Assembly (NCBI RefSeq): GCF_013409045.1
Contig: NZ_JACCBT010000001.1
Span: forward strand, 7,046,669 to 7,110,668
Source: Actinomadura citrea
Lineage (GTDB): Bacteria > Actinomycetota > Actinomycetes > Streptosporangiales > Streptosporangiaceae
Direction: 5' to 3'
Length of the DNA: 64,000 nucleotides
Shown here in pieces: positions 51,579-59,863 of this stretch. A program made the translations under genes and the position numbers. The first letter of the stretch is position 1; every line of letters begins with the position of its first letter. A model generated the notes under the pieces. It saw only the letters and a program-made list of their open reading frames with translations. It was not told the DNA's origin and did no database searches.

Positions 51579-53243
51579 TCAGTCGCGCTTCAGCCTGCGG
51601 TGGGTGACCCGGTGCGGGCGGGCCGCGTCGGCGCCCAGCCGCTCGATCTTGTTCTTCTCGTAGTCGGCGAAGTTGCCCTCGAACCAGAACCAGTTCGAGC
51701 CCTCCTCCCACGCGAGGATGTGCGTGGCGATGCGGTCCAGGAACCACCGGTCGTGCGAGGTGATCACGGCGCACCCGGGGAACTCCAGGAGGGCGTTCTC
51801 CAGGCTGGACAGGGTCTCGGTGTCCAGGTCGTTGGTGGGCTCGTCCAGCAGCAGGACGTTGCCGCCCTGCTTGAGCGTCAGCGCCAGGTTGAGCCGGTTG
51901 CGCTCGCCGCCGGACAGGACGCCGGCCGGCTTCTGCTGGTCGGGGCCCTTGAACCCGAACGCCGCGACGTACGCGCGGGACGGCATCTCGACCTGGCCGA
52001 CGTTGATGTGGTCCAGGCCGTCGGAGACGACCTCCCACACCGTCTTCTTCGGGTCGATGCCGCCGCGGCCCTGGTCGACGTAGGAGACCTTGACGGTCTC
52101 GCCGACACGCAGGTCTCCCGCGTCCGGCTGCTCCTCCCCGACGACCATGCGGAAGAGCGTGGTCTTGCCGACGCCGTTCGGGCCGATGACGCCGACGATC
52201 CCGTTCGGGGGCAGGTTGAACGACAGGTCGTCCATCAGGAGCCGGTCGCCGAAGCCCTTGGTCAGCTTGTCGGAGATGATCACCGTCTGGCCGAGGCGCG
52301 GGCCCGGCGGGATCTGGATCTCCTCGAAGTCCAGCTTGCGGTGCTTGGCGGCCTCGGCCGCCATCTCCTCGTACCGCTCAAGGCGGGCCTTGCTCTTGGT
52401 CTGGCGCGCCTTCGGGTTCGACCGCACCCACTCCAGCTCGTCCTCGAGGCGCTTCTTGCGCTTGGCGTCCTTGTTGCCCTCGACCTTGAGCCGGTCGGCC
52501 TTCTTCTCCAGGTAGACGGAGTAGTTGCCCTCGTAGGGGTAGCAGCGGCCCCGGTCCAGCTCCAGGATCCAGGTGGCCACGTTGTCGAGGAAGTACCGGT
52601 CGTGCGTGACGGCCAGGACGGTGCCCTCGTACTTGGCGAGGAACTGCTCCAGCCACTGGACGCTCTCGGCGTCGAGGTGGTTGGTGGGCTCGTCCAGGAG
52701 CAGCAGGTCGGGCGCCTCCAGCAGCAGCTTGCACAGCGCGACGCGCCGGCGCTCGCCACCCGACAGCTTCGACACCTCGGCGTCGCCGGGCGGGCAGCGC
52801 AGCGCGTCCATCGCCTGGTCGAGCTGGCTGTCGAGGTCCCACGCGTTGCGATGGTCGAGCTGCTCCTGCAGCTTGCCCATCTCCTCCATCAGCGCTTCGG
52901 AGTAGTCCGTCGCCATCTGCTCGGCGATCTCGTTGAACCGGTCGAGCATCGCCTTGGTCTCGGCGACGCCCTCCTGGACGTTCCCGAGGACGTCCTTCTC
53001 CTCGTTCAGCGGCGGCTCCTGCTGCAGCATGCCCACGGTGAACCCGGGCATGAGGCGCGCGTCGCCGTTCGAAGGCTGTTCCAGACCGGCCATCATGCGC
53101 AGCAGCGTCGACTTACCGGTGCCGTTGGGCCCCAGGACGCCGATCTTCGCGCCCGGAAGGAAATGCAGGGTGACGTCGTCAAGGACGACCTTGTCGCCAT
53201 GTGCCTTGCGCACACGCTGCATCGTGTAGATGTACTCGGCCAT
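51579..53243 (-). CDS. ettA: Energy-dependent translational throttle protein EttA (ABC-F)
   Basis: 554 residues, two tandem ABC domains joined by the ABC-F P-site-interaction linker, no membrane part. Walker A motifs are GPNGTGKST near 38-46 and GPNGVGKTT near 345; signatures are LSGGERRRVAL and LSGGERNRLNL; Walker B segments are LLLDEPTNHLD and LLLDEPTNDLD. It binds the ribosomal E site and gates entry into elongation by ATP/ADP ratio. MAEYIYTM is the family N-terminus, so the longer open frame is not used. Confidence 0.96.
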   Translation of the reverse strand: MAEYIYTMQRVRKAHGDKVVLDDVTLHFLPGAKIGVLGPNGTGKSTLLRMMAGLEQPSNGDARLMPGFTVGMLQQEPPLNEEKDVLGNVQEGVAETKAMLDRFNEIAEQMATDYSEALMEEMGKLQEQLDHRNAWDLDSQLDQAMDALRCPPGDAEVSKLSGGERRRVALCKLLLEAPDLLLLDEPTNHLDAESVQWLEQFLAKYEGTVLAVTHDRYFLDNVATWILELDRGRCYPYEGNYSVYLEKKADRLKVEGNKDAKRKKRLEDELEWVRSNPKARQTKSKARLERYEEMAAEAAKHRKLDFEEIQIPPGPRLGQTVIISDKLTKGFGDRLLMDDLSFNLPPNGIVGVIGPNGVGKTTLFRMVVGEEQPDAGDLRVGETVKVSYVDQGRGGIDPKKTVWEVVSDGLDHINVGQVEMPSRAYVAAFGFKGPDQQKPAGVLSGGERNRLNLALTLKQGGNVLLLDEPTNDLDTETLSSLENALLEFPGCAVITSHDRWFLDRIATHILAWEEGSNWFWFEGNFADYEKNKIERLGADAARPHRVTHRRLKRD

Positions 53244-53290
53244 ATCCTCAAGACTAGGGGGTCCTGGAACCTGTTTATCGCGTTGCCGCC

Positions 53291-54580
53291 TCAGTTGCCG
53301 GACGGCTTGGGGCCCTCCAGAGCGGGAAGGCACACCCGGTCGCGTCCCGAGGACTTGGCCCGGTAGAGCGCCAGGTCGGCCGCCGTCATGAGTTCCAGGA
53401 GGTCCTGGCCGTGCGTGCGGAACAGCGACACCCCCACGGAGACCGTGACCGTGACGGTTCCCTCCTCGGCGGGGACGGCGAGACGGCGCACCCGGCCGCG
53501 AAGGCGCTCGGCGACACGGCAGGCCTCCACGGTGTCGGCGCCCGGCAGCAGGACGACGAACTCCTCACCCCCGAAACGGCCCACCACGTCGTAGTCGCGC
53601 AGCTGGTGGCACAGGGTGCTGGCCACCCCCACCAGCACCTGGTCGCCGACCAGGTGGCCGTGCGTGTCGTTGACGCGCTTGAAATGGTCGATGTCGATCA
53701 GGAGGAGTGCGACGGCGTCGTGGGTGCGCTGGGCCCGGGAGAGTTCGGTGTCGGCCTCGCGCTGCCACGCGGCGGCGTTCAGCAGGCCCGTCTTGGCGTC
53801 GGTGCGCGCGGCGGCCTGGAGCTGCTGGTGCATCAGGCTGCGCTGCAGGAGCATCACCGGCGGAAGGGCCAGCAGGAGCAGCCCCAGCGACAGGGCGCTC
53901 GTGATCGCCACCAGGATGCCGACGCAGAGCTCCACCGTGTCGAGCAGGAGGCTCTCGCGCGTCCACAGGACGTCCCGCCACCGGCTCTCGGGATCGGCGG
54001 CGTGCGCGGCAACCGCGACGATCGCCGCGTTCACCACCGTGAACAGCGCCGCGCAGCCGACGGCCGCCGGGATGCCCGGATAGCTCTCGACGACCCACCG
54101 CGGAGCCCCCTGCAGCGGATCGGCCACCACCCGGTGGAACACCACCGACGCGCACGCCCCGGCGATCCCTAGCGCGGCGGCGACGACCGCCCGCCTGTAG
54201 ACCAGCGTCCGCCGGACGCGGAACTGCATCAGCGCCTGCATCGGCACGGGGATCAGCAGCGCGTACACCGGCGGCAGCAGCAGCGCGACCGGCAGCCACC
54301 AGGCCGACAGCAGGTCGCGCGCGACCCCCGCCGGCATCCCCAGCCTCCGCGTCGCCTCGACGCACACGGCGCCGCACGCCAGCAGGGCCGCGAAGGTCGT
54401 CAGGTCGTCGCCCCGGAACGGGGTCTCCACCAGCCCCGCGACGATGAGCCCCAGATGGACGGCGACGACCACCGGCACGTAGACCAGGAGCAGGGACGGA
54501 CGCCCAAGTCGCGCCCTGCGCTGTGGCCTGCGGACCAGCTCCCCACCACGGTCCTCGGCGGACGACTGCACTGCCGTCAT
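53291..54580 (-). CDS. Membrane diguanylate cyclase (GGDEF)
   Basis: 429 residues. The N-terminus has about six membrane helices (30-50, 60-75, 94-112, 130-150, 170-192, 212-245). A complete GGDEF domain (about 258-425) has LIDIDHFKRVNDTHGH for metal and substrate and active-site GGEEF at 337-341. The product-inhibition I-site RxxD is present as RDYD at 328-331, five residues upstream. It should make c-di-GMP and be feedback-inhibited. There is no other signalling domain, so the MASE-like membrane part is probably the sensor. Confidence 0.92.
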   Translation of the reverse strand: MTAVQSSAEDRGGELVRRPQRRARLGRPSLLLVYVPVVVAVHLGLIVAGLVETPFRGDDLTTFAALLACGAVCVEATRRLGMPAGVARDLLSAWWLPVALLLPPVYALLIPVPMQALMQFRVRRTLVYRRAVVAAALGIAGACASVVFHRVVADPLQGAPRWVVESYPGIPAAVGCAALFTVVNAAIVAVAAHAADPESRWRDVLWTRESLLLDTVELCVGILVAITSALSLGLLLLALPPVMLLQRSLMHQQLQAAARTDAKTGLLNAAAWQREADTELSRAQRTHDAVALLLIDIDHFKRVNDTHGHLVGDQVLVGVASTLCHQLRDYDVVGRFGGEEFVVLLPGADTVEACRVAERLRGRVRRLAVPAEEGTVTVTVSVGVSLFRTHGQDLLELMTAADLALYRAKSSGRDRVCLPALEGPKPSGN

Positions 54581-55559
54581 CCTTCCCCCTTACGCACATC
54601 ACGTTGTGTAACACGATAGTTGCAACGTGTGCGGAACGGGCGTGAAACAGGTACGTTCGGGAACGCACAAGCGGGTGACCGTTCTGATCACCGGTATCCG
54701 GGCCCGCTGACAGGCGAAGCCCGACCATCCTGAGGGGGACCACCATGCGCGGCGTTTCCTGGATCTGACCAGCCAACAGCCACCGACACCGCGGGGGCAC
54801 GTTCACCGCTCCCACGGACCACCTCCCCCCACTAAAACTCTTTGCGCACCACCCTCCAACCCGGCAATCCCCGGTCGCGCCCTGCCCGCTCTCCGGCCCG
54901 CGGACGCGCAATGGCCGCACCTGGCCGACAGCCGCAAGCTGGAGGCGGGCTGCTTCTGGGCGTCGTCCGGAGCGTGCGGAGCCTGCGCCCGATGACGCCC
55001 TGCCTCGTACAGACACGGGTAGAGGGTGGCCGGACGGATGCCCGCCCGACGGACGCCGCCCCACGGATGCCCGCCGGACGGATGCCGCCCCACGGGTGCC
55101 GCCCCACGGGTGCCGCCCCACGGGTGCCGCCCCACGGACGCCGCCCCACGGACGCCGCCCCACGGATGCCGCCCCACGGGCGCCGCGCAACGGGCGCCGC
55201 CCCACGGACGCCGCCCCACGGACGCCGCCCCACGGACGCCGACCCACGGACGCCGACCCACGGACGCCGCCCCACGGACGCCGCCCCACGGACGCCGACC
55301 CACGGACGCCGACCCACGGGCGCCGACCGACAGGTGCTCGCCGGCCTCCCGACCCACGGGCACACCGCGACCAGCGGGCACACCACCAGCAGGCCGGCGG
55401 TGCGGGTCCCGGCCAGGCTGGGCCCGCACTCCATGGCACGGTCGGCCACGCGCGGCCGCGCCCTGCCGCTGCCCAGCCCGGCCAGACGGTCGAGCAGCTT
55501 CGTGACCAGGCCGATCTCTCGGCCATGGCCTGGACGGGTGAGGCGGGGACGGGGTTCGG
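54581..55559. other. Gene-poor region between the GGDEF gene and ssb, with a minisatellite
   Basis: 979 bp. Long open frames cross it on both strands, but they reflect the 14-bp repeat, whose units lack stop codons in every frame; their products are repetitive Arg/Pro/Gly-rich and unlike any protein I know. At 54745-54768 a seven-codon frame, MRGVSWI, follows TGAGGGGG; I regard it as uncertain. I see no other gene. Confidence 0.6.
55034..55327. repeat. 14-bp minisatellite, about 17 regular plus 4 degenerate copies
   Basis: The unit is CCACGGACGCCGCC. From 55090 to 55327 there are 17 units in exact 14-bp register; they vary mainly at two places (GAC/GGT/GAT/GGC, and a final GCC/GAC). From 55034 to 55089 the units are degenerate. 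The unit length is not a multiple of three, so the array is probably non-coding. Confidence 0.92.
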
Positions 55560-56033
55560 CTAAGCGGCTTTGGGTTCCGCTTCTTCCGCTTCTTCCGTGG
55601 GGGTGGTCAGTGCCCATTGGTCGGCGGCGTCGCGGGCGAGTTGGCGGTCTTCGTCGGTCAGGGGGCCGCTGCGTTGGGCGGGGCGGTAGTCGACGGTGCC
55701 GCGGGTCAGGTCGGGGCCCAGGGTGGTGGCCTCGACCTCGGCGGAGAAGCGCCACTGGTCGTCGCGTTCGTACTGGCGGATGCGCAGGCGGCCGGTGACC
55801 AGGATCGGCGTGCCGCGCTGGAGGTCGGACGCGTTGACGTTGTCGGCCAGGCCGCGCCAGCAGTTCACCGTGACGTACAGGGACTCGTCGTCCTGCCATT
55901 GGCCGGTCTGCCGGTCGAAGCGGCGGGGCGTGCAGCCCACCCGCAGCGACAGGAAGGGGTGGCCGTTGGTCGTCACGGCATAGCGGGGCTCGGCCGCGAC
56001 CCAGCCGGTGATGGTGACGTGCGCCTCGTTCAT
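55560..56033 (-). CDS. ssb: Single-stranded DNA-binding protein (SSB paralogue)
   Basis: 157 residues. The OB fold spans about 1-115: VTITGWVAAEPRYAVTTNGH, FLSLRVGCTPRRFDRQTGQW, VTVNCWRGLADNV, GTPILVTGRLRIRQYERDDQ. The C-terminus is short and acidic-ending (TTPTEEAEEAEPKAA) and lacks the DDDIPF-like tip that housekeeping SSB uses to recruit partners. It is therefore probably the second SSB (SsbB type), linked in actinobacteria to chromosome segregation or competence-like functions. It is preceded by a hairpin and a DnaA-box-like site. Confidence 0.92.
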   Translation of the reverse strand: MNEAHVTITGWVAAEPRYAVTTNGHPFLSLRVGCTPRRFDRQTGQWQDDESLYVTVNCWRGLADNVNASDLQRGTPILVTGRLRIRQYERDDQWRFSAEVEATTLGPDLTRGTVDYRPAQRSGPLTDEDRQLARDAADQWALTTPTEEAEEAEPKAA

Positions 56034-56041
56034 CGCGTCCT

Positions 56042-56068
56042 CCGTTGTCTCGCGTACGAGGACAACGG
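56042..56068 (-). promoter_or_regulatory. Leader hairpin just upstream of ssb
   Basis: CCGTTGTC and GACAACGG are perfect 8-bp inverted arms around an 11-base loop, ending 8 bases before the ATG. On the ssb strand the second arm overlaps the first bases of the CGGAGGA ribosome site, so it could limit translation or be a protein-binding site. Confidence 0.4.
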
Positions 56069-56107
56069 TGGCTCAGAGGCGGAGGGCGGGGCCGGGTGTC
56101 GCGGAAT

Positions 56108-56116
56108 TGTGGATAA
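56108..56116 (-). promoter_or_regulatory. Perfect DnaA-box-like site TTATCCACA
   Basis: A single exact match to the consensus 9-mer on the minus strand, in the 84-bp gap before ssb. Such an AT-rich word is rare in this base composition. One box alone is not an origin; it may let DnaA affect ssb expression. Confidence 0.35.
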
Positions 56117-56117
56117 C

Positions 56118-57854
56118 TCAGCCGCGGCCGAGGGCGACGTCGACGTCCCGGCGGAAGCGGGCGTAGACCTCCAGGTCCTCCTCGACGGGGACGATCACCT
56201 TCTCGCGCGCGACGCGCTCGATGCCCTGGCGCATGTGCTGCTCCATCTTCTCGCCGTGTTTGGCGGACGACAGCGCGACCATGTTGCGGCACGCGGACGC
56301 GGTGAGCCAGCCCATTCCGAGGGTGCAGACGACCAGGATGGCGACGTACGGGATCAGGCCCGCCTGGCCGATGAGGCCGTCCGGGTCGTCGCCGCCGAGG
56401 TCGAACAGGCCGTAGGCGATGAGGAAGCCGATCCACACGACGCTGAGGGCCGCGACCAGGACCAGGAAGTACTGCCAGGTCTTGACCAGCCACCACCAGC
56501 GCGGCACCACGTTGAACGTGGGCAGGGCCTCCTTGAGGGACTCGCCGAGCGCCTCCGGGATCTCGGCGGCGTGGGAGCGGGCCGCGGTGCGGACGGAGCG
56601 GCCCCAGTGCGGCGGAAGCTCGGCGGCGACGCCCTCGGAGACGTTCTGGAGCGCGTTGTCCACGTCGCCCTGCTGGGCGCCGATCGGGCCGGTGAAGGCG
56701 TTGCGCAGCTCCTCGCGCAGCTCGGTGAGGCGCATCCGGCGCAGCGGGTCCGACCGCAGCCGGCCGATCATGGCGGTGACGGGCCAGCCGATGAAGTCGG
56801 CGGCGCGCAGCTCGTAGGCGCTCTCCATGGCCTCGGCGACGGCGGGCGCGCCCGCGGCGTCGGTGAGGGCCTGCAGGAGCTCGGCCTTGCGTCCGTCGTC
56901 CACCGTGACGGGCGGCTCGGCGTCGAAGCGGTAGCCGGTGAACCGCTCGGCGGCCCGGTCGACGTCGGCCGACAGCCGCTCGGTGCGGGCGCGGCGGGCG
57001 GCGACGGTGTCGACGAGGGTGTCGCGGAAGCCGTGCACGCCGTCCTCGGCCACCGCGGAGGTGGTGACGATCCGCGGGTCGGCGAGCCCCTCGGCCTCCA
57101 GCAGGCGGCGCAGGTCGGCGACGCAGTCGTCGATCTCGTGCGGCGCGAGCCGGTCGACCTGGTTGAGGACGATCAGGGTGACGCCGGTGTGCCGGGCGAA
57201 CGGGACGATGTAGTTGCGGTGCAGGGCCGCGTCGGCGTACTTCTGCGGGTCGACGACCCAGACCAGCAGGTCGGCGATGGTGACGAACCGGTCGACCTCG
57301 GCGCGGTGCATCGCCTGGATGGAGTCGTGGTCGGGCAGGTCGATCAGGACGAGGCCCTGCAGGGTGGCGTCGGCGCGCTCCAGGTCGAGGGCGCTGGCGC
57401 GGGCGTAGCGGTGGCGCTTGTCGACGTCGAGCCAGTCGAGGAGGGGGCCCGCGCCGTCCAGCCCCCAGACGCACGCGTGGGCCTGCGACGTCATCGGGCG
57501 GCGCATCCCGGTCGGCGACAGTTCGAGCCCGCAGATGGCGTTGAACAGCGAGGACTTGCCGCTGCCCGTCCCACCGGCCAGGGTGACGACGGTGTGGTCG
57601 CCCGACAGCCGCAGCCGCTGCCCGGCACGCCGCAGCAGTGCGCCGGCGTCGTCCAGGACGGGCTCGTCGAGCCGGCCGAGGCCCGCCTGGACGAGCCGGT
57701 CGAGCCCGTCGAGCCGCTCGACCAGCCCGGGCGGGCCGGCGGAACCGGCGGAGGGGCCGGAGGGGCCGGCGGGAGGGCCGGCTTCGGGAGCGCCGGGGAG
57801 CGGGGTCTCGCCGGTTCCCGCCGGTGAGTTCGCGGGGATGGCCGAGGTGGTCAT
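56118..57854 (-). CDS. Dynamin-like GTPase with two C-terminal membrane helices (DynB-like)
   Basis: 578 residues. After a Pro/Gly-rich tail the GTPase domain (about 85-330) has Walker A GGTGSGKSS at 94-102, a switch-II DLPDHDS and NQVD as the base-recognition motif. A helical stalk follows, then two membrane helices at about 463-485 and 502-521 and a charged C-terminal helix. Its ATG overlaps the previous GTPase stop by 4 bp (ATGA). Paired GTPases of this form match the Streptomyces DynA/DynB dynamins that stabilise sporulation septa; the match is from memory. Confidence 0.88.
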   Translation of the reverse strand: MTTSAIPANSPAGTGETPLPGAPEAGPPAGPSGPSAGSAGPPGLVERLDGLDRLVQAGLGRLDEPVLDDAGALLRRAGQRLRLSGDHTVVTLAGGTGSGKSSLFNAICGLELSPTGMRRPMTSQAHACVWGLDGAGPLLDWLDVDKRHRYARASALDLERADATLQGLVLIDLPDHDSIQAMHRAEVDRFVTIADLLVWVVDPQKYADAALHRNYIVPFARHTGVTLIVLNQVDRLAPHEIDDCVADLRRLLEAEGLADPRIVTTSAVAEDGVHGFRDTLVDTVAARRARTERLSADVDRAAERFTGYRFDAEPPVTVDDGRKAELLQALTDAAGAPAVAEAMESAYELRAADFIGWPVTAMIGRLRSDPLRRMRLTELREELRNAFTGPIGAQQGDVDNALQNVSEGVAAELPPHWGRSVRTAARSHAAEIPEALGESLKEALPTFNVVPRWWWLVKTWQYFLVLVAALSVVWIGFLIAYGLFDLGGDDPDGLIGQAGLIPYVAILVVCTLGMGWLTASACRNMVALSSAKHGEKMEQHMRQGIERVAREKVIVPVEEDLEVYARFRRDVDVALGRG

Positions 57855-59863
57855 CGGGCAACCTCAAGGTTGTAGGTGGCCTGGTACAGCTGGACGGGGA
57901 CGGTCTCGTCGGGAATGCCGGCGGAGTCGAGCACCTGACCGAACCGGATGGCCTCCTCGTCGAACAGCATCCCGATACGGCTGCGCAGGTCGGCGCGGGC
58001 CTTGGCGCCCATGCCGCGCAGGGACTCGGCGCCGAACAGGGCCTTCAGCAGCCGCTGCGGGACGGCGCTGTTGCCGCCCTCCACGGCCACGTCGGACGTC
58101 CCGTACCCGAGCAGGCCGATCATCAGGACGAGGGAGACCGCCTCGGTGTCGAACGAGACCAGCTTCGCGACCGAGCGCTTGGTGACGCCGTGGGTGCGGA
58201 TCAGCTCCTGGACGTGGTCCTGCCAGGCGCTGACGGCCCGGGTGACGCGCCGCGACAGCTCCGGGGAGACGTGCGCGAGGCCGGCGTCGGCGCCGGCGAG
58301 CACCTGGGCGCCCGCCGGGTGCTCGCGCCAGCGGGCCATGACCTGCTCCGCGCCGTGCTCGGCGGACGCCATGATCAGCGATTCCAGGCCGCTGCGCAGC
58401 GCCGCCTTGAGGGCGCGCACGCGGGCCGGGCTGCGGTGGCGGCGGTTCGCGGCGCGGCCGCGCCGGGACCGCTGGACGTGCAGGGCGCGCAGCAGGTCGC
58501 CGGTGCCGGCGAAGTCCTGCCAGCGGGCCAGCACCTCGCCGCGCAGCAGCGAGCCGTTGCGGGTCGCCTCGTCCAGCTCGGCGAGGGCGGTGCCGTACCC
58601 GGCCTCGATCTCCCTGGCCAGCTCGGTGCGCCGCTCGACCTGCGCCTCGACCTGCCGGGCGAGCTCGGGGACGCGGGTGCGGAAGCTGTCCAGGACGGCG
58701 GCGAGGGTGTCGCTGACGACGATCTCGCGGTCCTCGGCGTCGTCGGCGACGCCGGTCAGCCAGTCGCGGATGTCCTCGACGGTCTCCTCGGGGAGGCGGC
58801 TCTCCTCGATCCGGGTCTCGGGGATGGTGAAGCGGCGCGCGTCGCCGACCTCGTGCTCGTCCAGCATCTCGGCGAAGTGCTCGACGATCTCGCCGCCGCC
58901 GGCGCCCGCGCCCTGCGGGACGCGCGACAGCACGACGCCGATCGTGGCGCCGTTCTCCTTGGCGCGCTGGAGCATCTGCCAGACCTGGGCGTCGGCGTAC
59001 CGGGCGGCGGTGGTGACGCACAGCCACAGGTCCGCGGCGGCCATCAGCTTCGTCGCGAACTCGTAGTGGTCCTCGAAGACGGAGTCGAAGTCGGGGCTGT
59101 CGAGCAGGGCGAGGCCGGGCGGCAGGACGTCGCTGGCGATGACGACCAGCTGGTCGCCCGCGATGGCGTCGGGCGCGGGCCCGCGGACCCGTCCCATGCC
59201 GGGCAGCATCGGCCCCTCCATGAACCACCGCAAATGGTCGGGGTGGCAGACGAGGATCGGGCTGCTGGTGGTGGGGCGCAGCACGCCGGTCGCGCTGACG
59301 CGGGCGCCGACGAGCGTGTTGACCAGGGTGGACTTGCCCGCGCCCGTGGAGCCGCCGAGCACCACGAGCATGGGGGCGCCGGCGGCCTGGACGCGCGGCA
59401 GGACGTAGTCGACGAGCTGGGCGCGCAGTTCGTCGCGGGCCTCGCGGGCCTGCTCGACGCCGGGGACGTCGAGCAGGAGGTCGAAAGCGCCGAGCTGTTC
59501 GCGCAGCGCGGTCAGGGCGCGGACCAGCTCGCCCCGGTTGACCGTCGCCCCGGCCCTGGGGGCGCGCCGCCGTCCGCGCCTGGACTTGGCCTCGGCCTTC
59601 CTGTCGCCCTCGGCGCTCCCGGTGTCGGTGTCGGTGTCCGTCGCCTGGTCTTCGGATGCGGCGTCGTCCTCGGCCGCGTCCTTCTTCGAGGTCTTCTTCT
59701 CCCGTGCCGTGGCGCGGCCTCCCGTGTCCTTCCCGGACGCGTCCTCGCCGCCCGTGGTCTCGCCGGACGCCGCGGCCTCGTGGGGGGCGGGCTCGCCGGC
59801 CCGGCCCGAGCCGGCGCCGGCCTCCTCGTCGTGGACCGTGCTCTGCTCTGCGGGGGGTGTCAC
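57851..59863 (-). CDS. Dynamin-like GTPase with acidic N-terminal tail (DynA-like)
   Basis: 670 residues. The first 105 are disordered and charged (ASEDQATDTDTDTGSAEGDR, then SRRGRRRAPR). The GTPase domain has Walker A GGSTGAGKST near 170-179 and LLDSPDFDS as switch II; the NKxD motif is degenerate (VVLSRVPQG). A long helical stalk rich in Glu/Arg follows, with one hydrophobic stretch (AVSLVLMIGLLGYG) near 585. The GTG start overlaps the cobA stop (GTGA); a far longer upstream frame is a shadow of cobA. It probably pairs with the next GTPase at the division septum (inference). Confidence 0.87.
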   Translation of the reverse strand: MTPPAEQSTVHDEEAGAGSGRAGEPAPHEAAASGETTGGEDASGKDTGGRATAREKKTSKKDAAEDDAASEDQATDTDTDTGSAEGDRKAEAKSRRGRRRAPRAGATVNRGELVRALTALREQLGAFDLLLDVPGVEQAREARDELRAQLVDYVLPRVQAAGAPMLVVLGGSTGAGKSTLVNTLVGARVSATGVLRPTTSSPILVCHPDHLRWFMEGPMLPGMGRVRGPAPDAIAGDQLVVIASDVLPPGLALLDSPDFDSVFEDHYEFATKLMAAADLWLCVTTAARYADAQVWQMLQRAKENGATIGVVLSRVPQGAGAGGGEIVEHFAEMLDEHEVGDARRFTIPETRIEESRLPEETVEDIRDWLTGVADDAEDREIVVSDTLAAVLDSFRTRVPELARQVEAQVERRTELAREIEAGYGTALAELDEATRNGSLLRGEVLARWQDFAGTGDLLRALHVQRSRRGRAANRRHRSPARVRALKAALRSGLESLIMASAEHGAEQVMARWREHPAGAQVLAGADAGLAHVSPELSRRVTRAVSAWQDHVQELIRTHGVTKRSVAKLVSFDTEAVSLVLMIGLLGYGTSDVAVEGGNSAVPQRLLKALFGAESLRGMGAKARADLRSRIGMLFDEEAIRFGQVLDSAGIPDETVPVQLYQATYNLEVAR

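Noticed and set aside
54745..54768. Mini-gene for a biarylitide-type RiPP precursor
   Set aside because: The peptide lacks the aromatic-x-His/Tyr pattern, and no cytochrome P450 is nearby.
55090..55327. Repeat array considered as a CRISPR
   Set aside because: Units are directly contiguous at 14 bp with no spacers, and no cas gene is present.
54832..57867. A 1011-codon open frame on the minus strand through the minisatellite, ssb and a GTPase gene
   Set aside because: It is out of frame with ssb and the GTPase, which are real; its product is low-complexity Arg/Pro-rich, and openness comes from GC bias and the stop-free repeat.
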